DNA from: Acidimicrobiaceae bacterium
GTDB taxonomy: Bacteria > Actinomycetota > Acidimicrobiia > Acidimicrobiales > RAAP-2
Reading direction: 5' to 3'
NCBI GenBank assembly: GCA_003169675.1
Contig: PNAT01000185.1
Span: forward strand, 1 to 37,305
Length of the DNA: 37,305 bases
The position numbers were made by a program, and so were the translations under genes. This document shows positions 15,950-24,465 of this stretch, piece after piece. How positions within the stretch are numbered: position 1 is the first letter of the stretch; each line of letters begins with the position of its first letter. The notes under the pieces were generated by a model. The model was not told where the DNA came from, ran no database searches, and saw nothing but the letters and a program-made list of their open reading frames with translations.

Positions 15950-15987
15950 GGCTTCTCCTGGGACCTCTTCACAGTACAGTCCGCACC

Positions 15988-16368
15988 ATGAGTCGCATAC
16001 GCCGCCGGGCCCCCGACGTCCTCGCTGCCATGTTCACCATCAGCGGCATCATCCACCTGATGCGACCCCAAGTCTTCGCCCCGATCATGCCCCGCGTCGT
16101 TCCCGCCAAGCACCACAGGGCGCTGATCCATGTCAGCGGCCTGGCCGAACTGGCCTGTGCCGGCGGGCTCGTCCGGCGCACCCGCTGGGCGCCCACAGCC
16201 AGTGTGGCCCTTCTAGCTGCCGTGTTCCCGGCCAACGTGCAGATGGCTCTCGACGCCGGGTCCGGGCGAAATCCGGGCCCCTCGGACAACCCAGCAGTGG
16301 CGTGGGGCCGCCTTCCACTCCAGCTCCCCATGTTCTGGGCGGCCCTCCAAGCCCGACCTGACCACTAA
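15988..16368 (+). CDS. DoxX-like small membrane protein
   Basis: 126 residues with about four hydrophobic segments. The FTISGIIHLMRPQVF start and the LAELACAGGLV segment fit the DoxX/DoxD-like superfamily of small integral membrane proteins. Its function is unknown; some members work with redox systems. It starts 39 nt from the divergent SemiSWEET remnant, so a shared promoter region is likely. Its TAA overlaps a possible ATG of the next gene (TAATG). Confidence 0.7.
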   Translation: MSRIRRRAPDVLAAMFTISGIIHLMRPQVFAPIMPRVVPAKHHRALIHVSGLAELACAGGLVRRTRWAPTASVALLAAVFPANVQMALDAGSGRNPGPSDNPAVAWGRLPLQLPMFWAALQARPDH

Positions 16369-16385
16369 TGGTCGAGGGCGGTTCC

Positions 16386-16799
16386 ATGGAGATCAGGATC
16401 CTCGGACCAGGTGACGAAGGCGACGTCGTGGCGGCGTCACACCTCTTCGACGGTCCCGCCCGGATGAATGCGACCACACACTTCCTCGGGACAGCCGGGC
16501 ACCACCTTCTCGTCGCCTACGAGGACGGCGGCCCAGTCGGCTTTGTCAGCGGAGTAGAGATGACGCATCCCGACAAGGGCACCGAGATGTTCCTCTACGA
16601 GCTCGGCGTCGACGACTCATTCCGCCGGCGAGGGATCGGCCGCGCCTTGGTCGAGCAGCTCAAGTCTGTGGCCCAGGGCTCCGGCTGCTACGGCATGTGG
16701 GTGGTCACGGACAACGAAAACGTGGGTGCCCGGTCCACCTATGAGGGATCAGGCGGTGTGCCCGAACCCAACCAGGTCGTCGAGGTCTGGACGTTCTAA
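16386..16799 (+). CDS. GNAT N-acetyltransferase, aminoglycoside AAC(3)-I-like
   Basis: 137 residues. The acetyl-CoA motif RRRGIGRALVEQLK and the preceding FLYELGVDDSF strand are close to the AAC(3)-I and related single-domain GNATs. The usual C-terminal Tyr region reads STYEGSGG. A resistance role is only a guess; the real substrate may be another amine. I prefer ATG 16386 with GAGGGCGG upstream; an ATG at 16368 overlapping the DoxX stop adds six residues. It meets the next GNAT tail to tail with 4 nt overlap. Confidence 0.75.
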   Translation: MEIRILGPGDEGDVVAASHLFDGPARMNATTHFLGTAGHHLLVAYEDGGPVGFVSGVEMTHPDKGTEMFLYELGVDDSFRRRGIGRALVEQLKSVAQGSGCYGMWVVTDNENVGARSTYEGSGGVPEPNQVVEVWTF

Positions 16800-17281
16800 C
16801 GGTCAGTGGGGTTCGAGGGCATCAACTGTTTCTCGGCCCAGTAACAGGCGAACGGATTGTCGTTGTAAGGCTCTATCTCCTGGAACCCTGACGCCCGGTA
16901 GAGACGAAGGGCGTGCACCTGCTTTGGTCCGGTGTCGAGGCGGACGGACCTGTACCCGAGCGCGCGGGCAGCGCCTTCGAGTGCCTTCAGGAGCTCAGCC
17001 GCCACCCCGCGCGAGCGAGCCGCCGGCCGCACGAACATCCGCTTGATCTCCCCCACCTCGTCGCTGAGCCGCCGCACTCCACCGCCGGCGACCACTTCGT
17101 CACCGTGGCGGCCCACCAGATACGCTCCCCCGGGCCCTCGCAGCTCGGCCGGCGACAGCGCGGGGTTGTCCAGCCGGTTGAAATCGCCGTAGGCCTCAAC
17201 CAGTTCCGCTGACATCTCGGCCAGCAGCGCCGGCGCCGGGGGAAGTTCGGGATCGCACAGCTCGAAGCGGATGCCGCTCAC
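16796..17281 (-). CDS. GNAT family N-acetyltransferase
   Basis: 161 residues. The CoA-binding loop is ARSRGVAAELLKALE after EIKRMFVRPA, and the C-terminus LRLYRASGFQEIEPY with NDNPFACYWAEK is typical of the small YdfB/MarR-adjacent type acetyltransferases. The substrate is unknown. The GTG start overlaps the epimerase stop in GTGA (17278-17281), so the two are translationally coupled; the pair may modify a sugar or amine sequentially, though this is inference. Confidence 0.88.
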   Translation of the reverse strand: MSGIRFELCDPELPPAPALLAEMSAELVEAYGDFNRLDNPALSPAELRGPGGAYLVGRHGDEVVAGGGVRRLSDEVGEIKRMFVRPAARSRGVAAELLKALEGAARALGYRSVRLDTGPKQVHALRLYRASGFQEIEPYNDNPFACYWAEKQLMPSNPTDR

Positions 17282-18198
17282 TTCACTTTGTCAGGATGCA
17301 ATGCCTTGGCCATCCGCTTCATGCCCTCACGCCAGGGCACGGTGGTCTCCCCAACGAGCTCGTGCATGCGGGTGGTGTCGATCTGCACGCTGTCGATCGT
17401 GTGGGACGTGGGCTCGAACGTGGCCTCGATACCGGTGAGCTCGGCCAGGTAGGTGCACCACTCCTCAATGCTTACCGCTTCGCTCCCACCCCAATTGACG
17501 GTGGTGGCCGGCACGGAGGCCACATTGAGCAGGCGCGGCACCATGGCCAGGATGTCGTCGGCGTGCAGCGGGTGGTACACGCTGGGTGCGTCGACATGCA
17601 CGGGGATGGCATTGCCGGACAGCATCATGTGCAGATGGATGGCGGGCCATCCACCACCGTCACCGTAGGGAACGGACAGGCGGGCGATGGTGGTGGGGAG
17701 AGCGAAGCGTTGCGCTGCCCATCGGGCCGTGCCCTCGGCTGCAATTTTGCAGATGCTGTAGGTACGCAGGAAGGGCCACACCCCATGGTTGTCTCCCAAA
17801 GGGCCGTCCTCTGCGAACACGTGGTGCCCGGCCGGTTTGTACACCGCGGTGCTCGAGCAGTGCAGGAACGCCTGGGCATGCCGGTGGTGCTCCATCAGGT
17901 AGGCCACGCCACCGCTGTTGGCCGCCAGGTCGGCCTCCCAGTCGTTGGACTTGGCCACCGCGAAGTTCAGGACATAATCGGCGTCGGCCGGCAGGTCGGC
18001 GACCTCACCGGCAGCCAGGTCGATGGCGACGCAGTGCACGCCTGATGCCTCCAAGGCCGCGCGCGCGGTCTGATCGGTGAAACGGGCCGCCCCGAAGACC
18101 TCATTGTCCCGGGCCAGGGCCACGGCCAGCGGCCGTGCCACCTGGCCGGTGACTCCAGTGATCACGATCTTCTTCCCGGCCAGCGCCCCACTGTTCAT
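17278..18198 (-). CDS. NAD-dependent epimerase/dehydratase (extended SDR)
   Basis: 306 residues. The Rossmann loop is TGVTGQV (14-20), the catalytic pair Y147-S-I-C-K151, and the Ser/Thr before it is in LHCSSTAVY. PYGDGGG and the HADDI segment are also typical of extended SDRs acting on nucleotide sugars or other carbonyls. Its substrate is unknown. The coupled GNAT follows. A DUF1543 gene starts divergently 31 nt away. Confidence 0.88.
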   Translation of the reverse strand: MNSGALAGKKIVITGVTGQVARPLAVALARDNEVFGAARFTDQTARAALEASGVHCVAIDLAAGEVADLPADADYVLNFAVAKSNDWEADLAANSGGVAYLMEHHRHAQAFLHCSSTAVYKPAGHHVFAEDGPLGDNHGVWPFLRTYSICKIAAEGTARWAAQRFALPTTIARLSVPYGDGGGWPAIHLHMMLSGNAIPVHVDAPSVYHPLHADDILAMVPRLLNVASVPATTVNWGGSEAVSIEEWCTYLAELTGIEATFEPTSHTIDSVQIDTTRMHELVGETTVPWREGMKRMAKALHPDKVK

Positions 18199-18222
18199 AT
18201 GCCCATTCGTACTCGCTACGCT
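18194..18222 (+). promoter_or_regulatory. promoter of a leaderless mRNA for the DUF1543 gene
   Basis: TTCATA (18194-18199), a 17-bp spacer and TACGCT (18217-18222) resemble -35 and -10 boxes; the GTG start follows the -10 by only 7 nt and has no ribosome site, the pattern of a leaderless transcript. Confidence 0.45.
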
Positions 18223-18229
18223 CCCCCTC

Positions 18230-18475
18230 GTGCATCTCTACGCCGCGTATCTCGGAGGCGAGCTCACCGTCGGCCGCATGGGTGAGGATCACGAGGTGGT
18301 CTTCGTGGTGGCCGAGGACATGGAGCAGGCCCGCCGGGCGGCCAAGGAGAAGTGGGGTGGCGGGGGTCGGTCCCACGTTGACGCCCTCACCCGACTGGAC
18401 ATGATCGACGGATACTCCGTCGCCCTCCGTCAGAGCGGCACTGGCGACGCCACTGAGACCGAGGGGTACAACTGA
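18230..18475 (+). CDS. DUF1543-like small protein
   Basis: 81 residues from GTG 18230: VHLYAAYLGGEL, then EDHEVVFVVAEDMEQA, AKEKWGGGGRSHVDALTRLD and DGYSV. This matches the DUF1543 pattern (YLGG, HDVVFVV, W near the middle, H-D, DGY). Function is unknown. The frame is open upstream to 18077, but that is antisense to the epimerase. It probably has a leaderless transcript. The C-terminus converges on the SDR gene, 4 nt away. Confidence 0.75.
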   Translation: MHLYAAYLGGELTVGRMGEDHEVVFVVAEDMEQARRAAKEKWGGGGRSHVDALTRLDMIDGYSVALRQSGTGDATETEGYN

Positions 18476-18479
18476 TAGT

Positions 18480-19256
18480 TCACACGACCGGCGACAGCCC
18501 GCCGTCGAGGTTGATGGCGCTGCCGGTGAGGTAGGACGCCCGGGCGGAGAGGAGGAAGCAGGCCAGGTCGGCGAATTCCTCACTGCGACCCATCCGGCCG
18601 AGGGGGATGCCGGCTCCTGCGGACATGCGGGACTGGAATTCCCCGAGCCCGAGTCCGGCGGCAGCGGCCCCACGGACCCACTGCCCGCTCTCAATCAGCC
18701 CGATCAACACAGCGTTCACCCGGATGCCGGCGGGGGCCAATTCCTTGGAGAGCGCCTTCATGAGGGCCATGCCGGCGGCCCGGGACACCGCGCTCGGCGT
18801 GCTGGCCGGTCCGGGTGCCTTGGCCGCCATGGCCAGAGTGAACAGCGCGGCGCCCTTGCTCTCCCTCAGCTGGGGCAGGGCCATCCTGGTCAGCCGCACG
18901 GCGCCCATCAATTTCAGCTGCAGATCGCCCTCCCATGTGGCGTCGTCGGTGGACTCGAGCGGTCCCGCCGCGTGCCGCCCGGCGTTGTGCACGATGCCGT
19001 CAATGCGGCCCCAGCGCTCGACTGCGCCGTGCACGAAACGTTGGATGTCATCGGCCTGCGCCACATTGGCCCGCAGGGCCAGCACGTCACCACCGTCGGC
19101 CCCGATTGTGGCCGCGGCCGCGGCCAGCCGTTCCTCGTCGCGCCCGCAGATGGCCACAGAGGCACCCTCGTGGGTGAGCTGCCGGGCCAGGGCCAGGCCG
19201 AGCCCGTCGGTGCCCCCGGTGATGAGCACGACCTTGCCTGCCATTTCGAGATCCAT
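18480..19256 (-). CDS. SDR-family protein lacking the canonical Tyr-Lys pair
   Basis: 258 residues with a normal nucleotide site: TGGTDGLG (13-20), HNAG (90-93) and the C-terminal YLTGSAINLDGG. Where classical SDRs have Y-x-x-x-K, this has S155-A-V-S-R159 (STPSAVSRAAG), and the usual catalytic Ser strand reads LFTLAM instead of a V-S-S form. So the proton-relay residues are replaced. A subgroup of SDRs shares this S-x-x-x-R look, and its chemistry is unsettled. The protein may be a binding protein, or use another residue. The next SDR gene on the same strand (starts 20123, ends 19362) is 105 nt upstream. Confidence 0.85.
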   Translation of the reverse strand: MDLEMAGKVVLITGGTDGLGLALARQLTHEGASVAICGRDEERLAAAAATIGADGGDVLALRANVAQADDIQRFVHGAVERWGRIDGIVHNAGRHAAGPLESTDDATWEGDLQLKLMGAVRLTRMALPQLRESKGAALFTLAMAAKAPGPASTPSAVSRAAGMALMKALSKELAPAGIRVNAVLIGLIESGQWVRGAAAAGLGLGEFQSRMSAGAGIPLGRMGRSEEFADLACFLLSARASYLTGSAINLDGGLSPVV

Positions 19257-19361
19257 CAGGCCACTCCTTCTTCTAGGAATTCAAGGGGGAACCGTATGCC
19301 GGAACCGACCTGCCACCGTCGGGAGCCGGACGACGGTCAGCTCAGCCCAGCGGGATCGCCC

Positions 19362-20123
19362 TCAACGTTCCTGTTCGGTCGGCCGAATCAGAATCTCGTT
19401 GACGGACACGTGTCTCGGCTGGGTCACGGCGTAACGGATGCTGTTGGCGATGTCCTCGGCCTGCATCACCTCAATGCCGCCGAAAGTCTTCGCCATCTCC
19501 TCCAGGATCTCCGGGCGGTTCTGAAAGGCCAATTCAGTGGCCGTGGCTCCGGGCTCGATGATGGTGACCCGGACGTGGCGGGTGGTGACCTCCTGGCGCA
19601 GCGACTCGCTGAAGGCACCGACCCCGAATTTGGTGGCGTTGTACACCCCGCTGTTGAGGCGGGCATTCCGTCCGGCCGTCGAGCTGACGTTGACCACGTC
19701 GGCCACCGACCTCGGGCCCTCCTCCGCCGCCGCCAACAGGTGCGGCAGGGCGGCGTGCGTGCAATAGAGCAGTCCCAGCACGTTGAGATTGACCATGCGC
19801 TGCCACTCCTCAATGGGCGCCCCGAGGATGGGGCCGAGCAACATGACCCCGGCGTTGTTGACCAAGGTGTCGAGGCGGCCCAACTCCTGCACCGCCCTCT
19901 CCACCGCTCCCCGAGCCTGGTCGGGGTCGGTCACATCGGCCTCAATGACCAGTGCCGGTCCGCCACCCCTGATGTTCTCGGCCAGGGCCTCCAACTTGTC
20001 GAGTCGCCGGGCCACCAGCGCCACTGCCGCTCCCTCATCGGCCAGCGCCAACGCGGTGGCCGCACCGATGCCGCTGCTGGCGCCGGTCACCAGGGCGACA
20101 GTTCCGGCCAATCTTTCCGTCAT
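19362..20123 (-). CDS. SDR-family oxidoreductase (classical)
   Basis: 253 residues. It has TGASSGIG (14-21), NNAG, the catalytic Ser in NVSSTAG and the Y-N-A-T-K active site. The C-terminal half resembles YdfG/serine 3-dehydrogenase-like SDRs (IIEPGATATEL; ILIRPTEQ at the end). It likely reduces or oxidises a hydroxyl or carbonyl of a small metabolite with NADP. The 196 nt between its start and the permease stop hold only a short coding-like remnant. Confidence 0.9.
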   Translation of the reverse strand: MTERLAGTVALVTGASSGIGAATALALADEGAAVALVARRLDKLEALAENIRGGGPALVIEADVTDPDQARGAVERAVQELGRLDTLVNNAGVMLLGPILGAPIEEWQRMVNLNVLGLLYCTHAALPHLLAAAEEGPRSVADVVNVSSTAGRNARLNSGVYNATKFGVGAFSESLRQEVTTRHVRVTIIEPGATATELAFQNRPEILEEMAKTFGGIEVMQAEDIANSIRYAVTQPRHVSVNEILIRPTEQER

Positions 20124-20211
20124 GGATCCTCCACCTTCGTCTCGTTGCGCCGGGGCGCATTCACGCCACTGGTTTAGCGGAACCCGCCCCCACCCGGGGC
20201 AGCCACTGGGC

Positions 20212-20319
20212 TCAGGAGTTGGCGTCGAAGGCCCGTGCCAGCCCGCCGACTACCTCGTCGCCGACGTCATCAGGGCGGGCCAGCCCGACATTCAGTCCAG
20301 TCCCTTGGACCGGGCACGG
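20212..20319 (-). other. 36-codon coding-like tail in frame after the permease stop
   Basis: Directly after the permease TAG (20320-20322) the same frame continues open, reading LNVGLARPDDVGDEVVGGLA and ARAFDANS to a TGA at 20212. The composition is protein-like, but I recognise no family. It may be the end of a lost gene or an extended permease tail. It has no start of its own. Confidence 0.2.
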
Positions 20320-21933
20320 CTACTCCTTGTCGAACGGATCGATCCCGAAGAGGCCCACGGCGGTGCCGATGTCCTCGGGCACCCGGGTCGGCGTGTCACG
20401 GTTGAGGACCTCGCCCTTGAAGTAGGCAGGTTGGACGGCCTTGAAGACAAACATCAGGACTACGCCCAAGAACACAGCGCCAGCGTCGAGAATGAAGACG
20501 CCGCCAATCTGCCAGTGCGGTGAGAACGGCATCAGCCACGTGGTGTAGCTGTTGACGGGCATCCAGTAGTGCCAGAAGTTGTAAATCATGCAGCCAAGAA
20601 GGATGAGGCCCCCGGCCAGCGGCAGGATCCCTCGCAACCAAAGACTCCGGGCACTCTCGTTCAAGGTCTTCCGGTAGTACCAAACACAGGAGAACCCGGT
20701 GAGCCCGTAGTAGAAGGCAATCATGGTGCCCAGGGCCGAGACCGAGTCCCCGATGACCGCGCCGCCCGAAGTCAAGTAGTTCATGGCGACATAGAGGACT
20801 ATGGATACCCCACCCATGACCACGGTTGACACCGTGGGGGTGAGAAACCTCTTATGGATCCTGCCGAAGGATCCGGGGACCGCTTTGAAAACGGCCATGG
20901 ATAGCGTCGTCCGGGCCGTGGGCAGGATGGTGGTCTGGGTAGACGCGGCCGCCGAGCTCAACACCATGAGGAACAGGGCGTGCGTCAGGACGGATCCGAA
21001 GGTCGACGTCCCGAAGACGGAGCTCCCCAGGACCGAGAGCACGTCACTTCTGTTGGCCGCGTTCTCGAGTCCGGTGCCCTTGGTACCGATCCCGGCGTAG
21101 GACTGGGTGGCCAGCACGATGAGCGCATAGGTCGCCAGGAGGATCAGTGTGGAGACGACTGCGGCCCGGCCGGGTGTGGTCTGCGAATCCTTGGTTTCCT
21201 CGTTGACCGAGACGGCGGTATCCCAGCCCCAGTAGATGAACAGCATGAGGGTGAATCCGGCCATGAACCCGGTGGCGGAGAAATGGTCGAACGGGTTGAA
21301 CCACGAGAGGCTCGGCGCCAGGTGCCCGGCCGGGGCCGTCCCGTTGCCCACCTTGACCAGGGCGACGACGGAGAGCACCAGCAGCATGGTCAGCTCTATG
21401 CCGAGCAAGGCCTTCTGAAGGTTGGCCGAGATCTCTATGCCGATGTAGCAAATGGCGGTCATGACGACAATCCAGATGACACCCACCAGCAGGACCCATC
21501 CGCTGGCCGGATTGCTCCCGATTCCCTTGGCGTTGAACAGCAGGAAGACGTACTGGCCGGCGACCTGGGCCAGGCTGGCCATCACCAGCAGGTCGGCGGC
21601 GACTATGCCCCAGCCGCCCATCCATCCCGTCTTCGGCCCGAAGGCCCGCGTGGCCCAGGTGAACGTGGTGCCGCAGTCGGGGTCGGCGTAGTTCATCTCC
21701 TTGTAGGCGTAGGAGGTGAAAAGCATGGGGATGAACGCCAGCACCGTGATGATGGGCGCCTGCAAGCCGTTGATGGCGATGACGACGAACCCGAGGGTGG
21801 CGGCCAAGCTGTAGGCCGGGGCCGTCGAGGCCACCCCGACGACCACCGAGGAGATGAGCCCGAGCGCTCCACCCTTGAGACCCTTCTCGCCGACGTCCGA
21901 AGTGGAAGGGACTGGAATCGCCAGATCTGCCAT
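20320..21933 (-). CDS. APC-superfamily amino-acid/polyamine permease
   Basis: 537 residues with about 12 to 14 membrane segments. The N-terminus LKGGALGLISSVVVGVAST is the APC signature start, and DCGTTFTWATRAFGPKTGW in segments 2-3 is typical of the amino-acid transporter group. It carries an amino acid or amine across the membrane. The ATG has AAAGGA 7 nt upstream. Nothing nearby reveals the substrate. The ParA-like gene ends 190 nt upstream. Confidence 0.92.
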   Translation of the reverse strand: MADLAIPVPSTSDVGEKGLKGGALGLISSVVVGVASTAPAYSLAATLGFVVIAINGLQAPIITVLAFIPMLFTSYAYKEMNYADPDCGTTFTWATRAFGPKTGWMGGWGIVAADLLVMASLAQVAGQYVFLLFNAKGIGSNPASGWVLLVGVIWIVVMTAICYIGIEISANLQKALLGIELTMLLVLSVVALVKVGNGTAPAGHLAPSLSWFNPFDHFSATGFMAGFTLMLFIYWGWDTAVSVNEETKDSQTTPGRAAVVSTLILLATYALIVLATQSYAGIGTKGTGLENAANRSDVLSVLGSSVFGTSTFGSVLTHALFLMVLSSAAASTQTTILPTARTTLSMAVFKAVPGSFGRIHKRFLTPTVSTVVMGGVSIVLYVAMNYLTSGGAVIGDSVSALGTMIAFYYGLTGFSCVWYYRKTLNESARSLWLRGILPLAGGLILLGCMIYNFWHYWMPVNSYTTWLMPFSPHWQIGGVFILDAGAVFLGVVLMFVFKAVQPAYFKGEVLNRDTPTRVPEDIGTAVGLFGIDPFDKE

Positions 21934-22123
21934 ATGGGGTCCTTTCGGGAAGGAGATGTCCGAACCCTACCCAATAGGCGTCAGAATTGCCGTGTTTTTG
22001 CCGCTCACCCCACCGATCCTGGGCGTTGATACCGATGCAGCCAACTATTACGGCAGGAAATGAGGCTGTAAGTGCCTGAATCCGTCACCGACCGCAGTCG
22101 GACGGGCCCCGGGCAGGCGATCC

Positions 22124-22705
22124 TCAGCGGGTGCGGCTGGACACCTTCTTGAGCACCCCGCTGTAGTGCCTGATCCCCTCGGTCGACAGGCCCGCTGCTG
22201 GTCCCGTGGCGATGGAGACCCGCTCGGGGATGATCCCCCACACTGGCACCTTCAGCTCGGTCCACCAGGCCACGGTGGCCTCCAGATCGTTGGTGCCGAG
22301 ACGGGCCGAGCAGATGACCACGCCGGCCGGGATGTTCCGAGGAGTCATCTCCAGGGTGGCCACGACCCGGTTGGGCTCGACTCCACCGGCCCGGGTGGGA
22401 ATGATGACGGCATCGGCCCGGGCCAGGGCGGCGCGCACGATCGTCCCCTCCCCCGGTGGCGTGTCGACCACCACGAAGCCATCCGGCTGGTCCATGGCCT
22501 TGGTCACCGTCCGCACCGAGGGGCCCTCAATGAGTTGCACCCCTTCGAAGGGATCGGCGTCGTACCACTCCGCCGTGGCACCCTGGGGGTCGGCGTCGAC
22601 CAGCGAGACCGGGCCTCGGCCTCGGCGGGCCGCCACCGCAGCCAGGTAGACGGCGGTGGTTGTCTTGCCCACTCCGCCCTTGACGTTGCTCACCACGATG
22701 TTCAT
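22124..22705 (-). CDS. orphan ParA/MinD-like ATPase
   Basis: 193 residues, the short ParA form. The deviant Walker A KGGVGKTT is at 9-16, the A' segment LVDADPQGATAEW around 35-47, and Walker B VVVDTPPGEG near 78-87. There is no ParB gene or centromere-like repeat array beside it. Orphan ParA ATPases of this kind position protein cargo, plasmids or clusters, so partitioning is not established. The upstream exporter's second permease ends 67 nt away on the same strand, and they may be co-transcribed. Confidence 0.88.
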   Translation of the reverse strand: MNIVVSNVKGGVGKTTTAVYLAAVAARRGRGPVSLVDADPQGATAEWYDADPFEGVQLIEGPSVRTVTKAMDQPDGFVVVDTPPGEGTIVRAALARADAVIIPTRAGGVEPNRVVATLEMTPRNIPAGVVICSARLGTNDLEATVAWWTELKVPVWGIIPERVSIATGPAAGLSTEGIRHYSGVLKKVSSRTR

Positions 22706-22772
22706 TGCGTTGGGACTCCCATCCTCGGGACACTGCGCCTACGGTACTGGCCCCCGATGGGGCGGTGATCAA

Positions 22773-23609
22773 TCAAGGGAGCAGGAGCCGGCCCAATCGC
22801 CGGCGGGTGATGGCGACGCCGGCCATGGCCATGGCCAGCAGGTACGCCACATGCAACAGGAGCACCCAGTTGAAGAGGCCCAGGTCGGCCGCCCGCACCA
22901 GCACCACCCCCTGGTAGAGCGGGGTGCACCGCACCACGGCCTGGAGCCATCCTGGAAACACCGTGAGGGGATAGAAGGTGGCCGAGAACAAGAAGAGCGG
23001 GATGAAGGCCAGGGAGACGATGTCGAAGTCCTGCCAGGTTCGCATATAGGTGGTCCCGGCCATCCCCGCCGAGGCGAAGGCCAGGCTGACCAGGATGGCC
23101 GCCGGCCAGCACAGCGCGGCCCAGGGCGAGACCACGTAGCCGAGCGCCGCCATGATGCTGAGGAAGGCGCCGGAGTAGAGGCTGCCCCGGATCACGCACC
23201 AGCTCAGCTCGCCCAGGGCGACATCGCCCACGCTCAGGGGGGTGGCCAGCATGGCGTCGTAGGTCTTGGCGATCTTCAGCTTCATGAAGACCAGGAAGGT
23301 CGAGTCGATCATGGCGCCGTTCATGGCCGAGGAGGCCAGCAGCCCGGGGGCCACGAAGGCGGTGTAGGCGAACAGGCGCCCGTTGACCGGGATGGGGCCG
23401 ACGAGATGGCTCAGGCCGATGCCGATGGATAGGAGGTAGAAGAGCGGCTCGAAGAAGCCCGAGAGGATGAAGATCCACGAGCGCCGGTAGACGAGGAGAT
23501 TGCGTTCCAGCACCCGGGAGGCGTAACGGCCGCCGAGGACGGCCAGGGGCGTGATGCGCAGGGCCAGGCCGGGCGCCATCGGGTGGGGCGGGGACTCCGT
23601 GGTGGTCAT
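22773..23609 (-). CDS. ABC-2 permease (second of a pair)
   Basis: 278 residues, six membrane segments. It starts RNLLVYRRSWIFILSGFFEP, contains the ABC-2/NodJ-type 'LFSATFYPLTVFPGWLQ' motif and ends TRRRLGRLLLP. The ATG (23609) overlaps the previous permease stop in ATGA. It is clearly related to that permease (LFLFSGTFFPISQLP in the equivalent place), so the exporter probably assembles as a heterodimer of two paralogues. The frame stays open upstream to 24365, but this is antisense to real coding and not the start. Confidence 0.9.
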   Translation of the reverse strand: MTTTESPPHPMAPGLALRITPLAVLGGRYASRVLERNLLVYRRSWIFILSGFFEPLFYLLSIGIGLSHLVGPIPVNGRLFAYTAFVAPGLLASSAMNGAMIDSTFLVFMKLKIAKTYDAMLATPLSVGDVALGELSWCVIRGSLYSGAFLSIMAALGYVVSPWAALCWPAAILVSLAFASAGMAGTTYMRTWQDFDIVSLAFIPLFLFSATFYPLTVFPGWLQAVVRCTPLYQGVVLVRAADLGLFNWVLLLHVAYLLAMAMAGVAITRRRLGRLLLP

Positions 23610-24445
23610 ACCACCATCCTCTTGGCGAAGGTCAGCCTGGCGACGCCATATCCGGCCAGCACCCAGACCATCAGGTAGGCGGCATGCCCCAGGTCGACCC
23701 AGCCATGGACCTGCCCCAGGGTCAGATCGCGGCACAGGGCCACGCCGTGGAAGAGGGGCGTGGCGTAGGCCAGGTACTGCAGGAGGTGGGGCAATTGCGA
23801 GATGGGGAAGAAGGTCCCCGAGAACAGGAAGAGCGGGATGACCACGAACCGGTACAGGGTCGAGAAACCGGCGTCCTTGTCCTGAGTGGCCGCAAAGGCG
23901 GCGATCGGCGCCCCGAACGCCATCCCCGCCAGCACGCCGGCCGGCAGGGCCAGGATGGCCCAGGGTGAGTACACCGTGCCGAAGGCCGCCATGATGCCCA
24001 GGTAGATGGTGACCACGATGGCGATGCGCGCCGCCACCCAGGCCAGGTGCCCGAGCAAGACGTCGTAAATGCTGAGCGGCGCCGCCAGCATGGCCAGGTA
24101 GGTGCGCATCCATTTGATGGCCGCCATCACGGGCCACATGGTGTCGTTGGCGCCGATCTGCATGCACGTGCCGGCCAACAGCCCGGGGGCCAGGTAGGCC
24201 ACATAGGTCACCCCACCCACGCCGTGCGAGTGCCGGTCGATCAACGAGCCCAGGGCCACGCCCATGGACGTCAGGTAGAGCACCGGGATCAGGAAGCTGG
24301 TGATGACCGAGCTGCGCCAGGTCCGCTTGTACTGGTAGCCCCAGTAGGCCGCCGCCCGCAGCCACATCGGTGTGGTCAGGCGGCGCGCCGGCACCACTTC
24401 ACCGTGGCGGAAGAGCCCGTCGACCGAGTTCGTGCTGGTGGTCAT
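23606..24445 (-). CDS. ABC-2 permease (first of a pair)
   Basis: 279 residues; ABC-2 layout with a hydrophilic N-terminus, RSSVITSFLIPVLYLTSMG as first segment, and FVVIPLFLFSGTFFPISQLP as the family loop. It is preceded by the ATPase gene (20 nt gap) and overlaps the second permease. The ATPase-permease-permease order is like DrrABC and NodIJ-type exporters of antibiotics, lipids or glycolipids. The substrate is not visible. Confidence 0.9.
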   Translation of the reverse strand: MTTSTNSVDGLFRHGEVVPARRLTTPMWLRAAAYWGYQYKRTWRSSVITSFLIPVLYLTSMGVALGSLIDRHSHGVGGVTYVAYLAPGLLAGTCMQIGANDTMWPVMAAIKWMRTYLAMLAAPLSIYDVLLGHLAWVAARIAIVVTIYLGIMAAFGTVYSPWAILALPAGVLAGMAFGAPIAAFAATQDKDAGFSTLYRFVVIPLFLFSGTFFPISQLPHLLQYLAYATPLFHGVALCRDLTLGQVHGWVDLGHAAYLMVWVLAGYGVARLTFAKRMVV

Positions 24446-24465
24446 GTGACGAGGGCCGCCGCGGG

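Noticed and set aside
20980-22029. Long open frame antisense to the permease
   Set aside because: Its composition (repeated GDDGE, EHQQH) is that of an antisense frame; the permease on the other strand is convincing.
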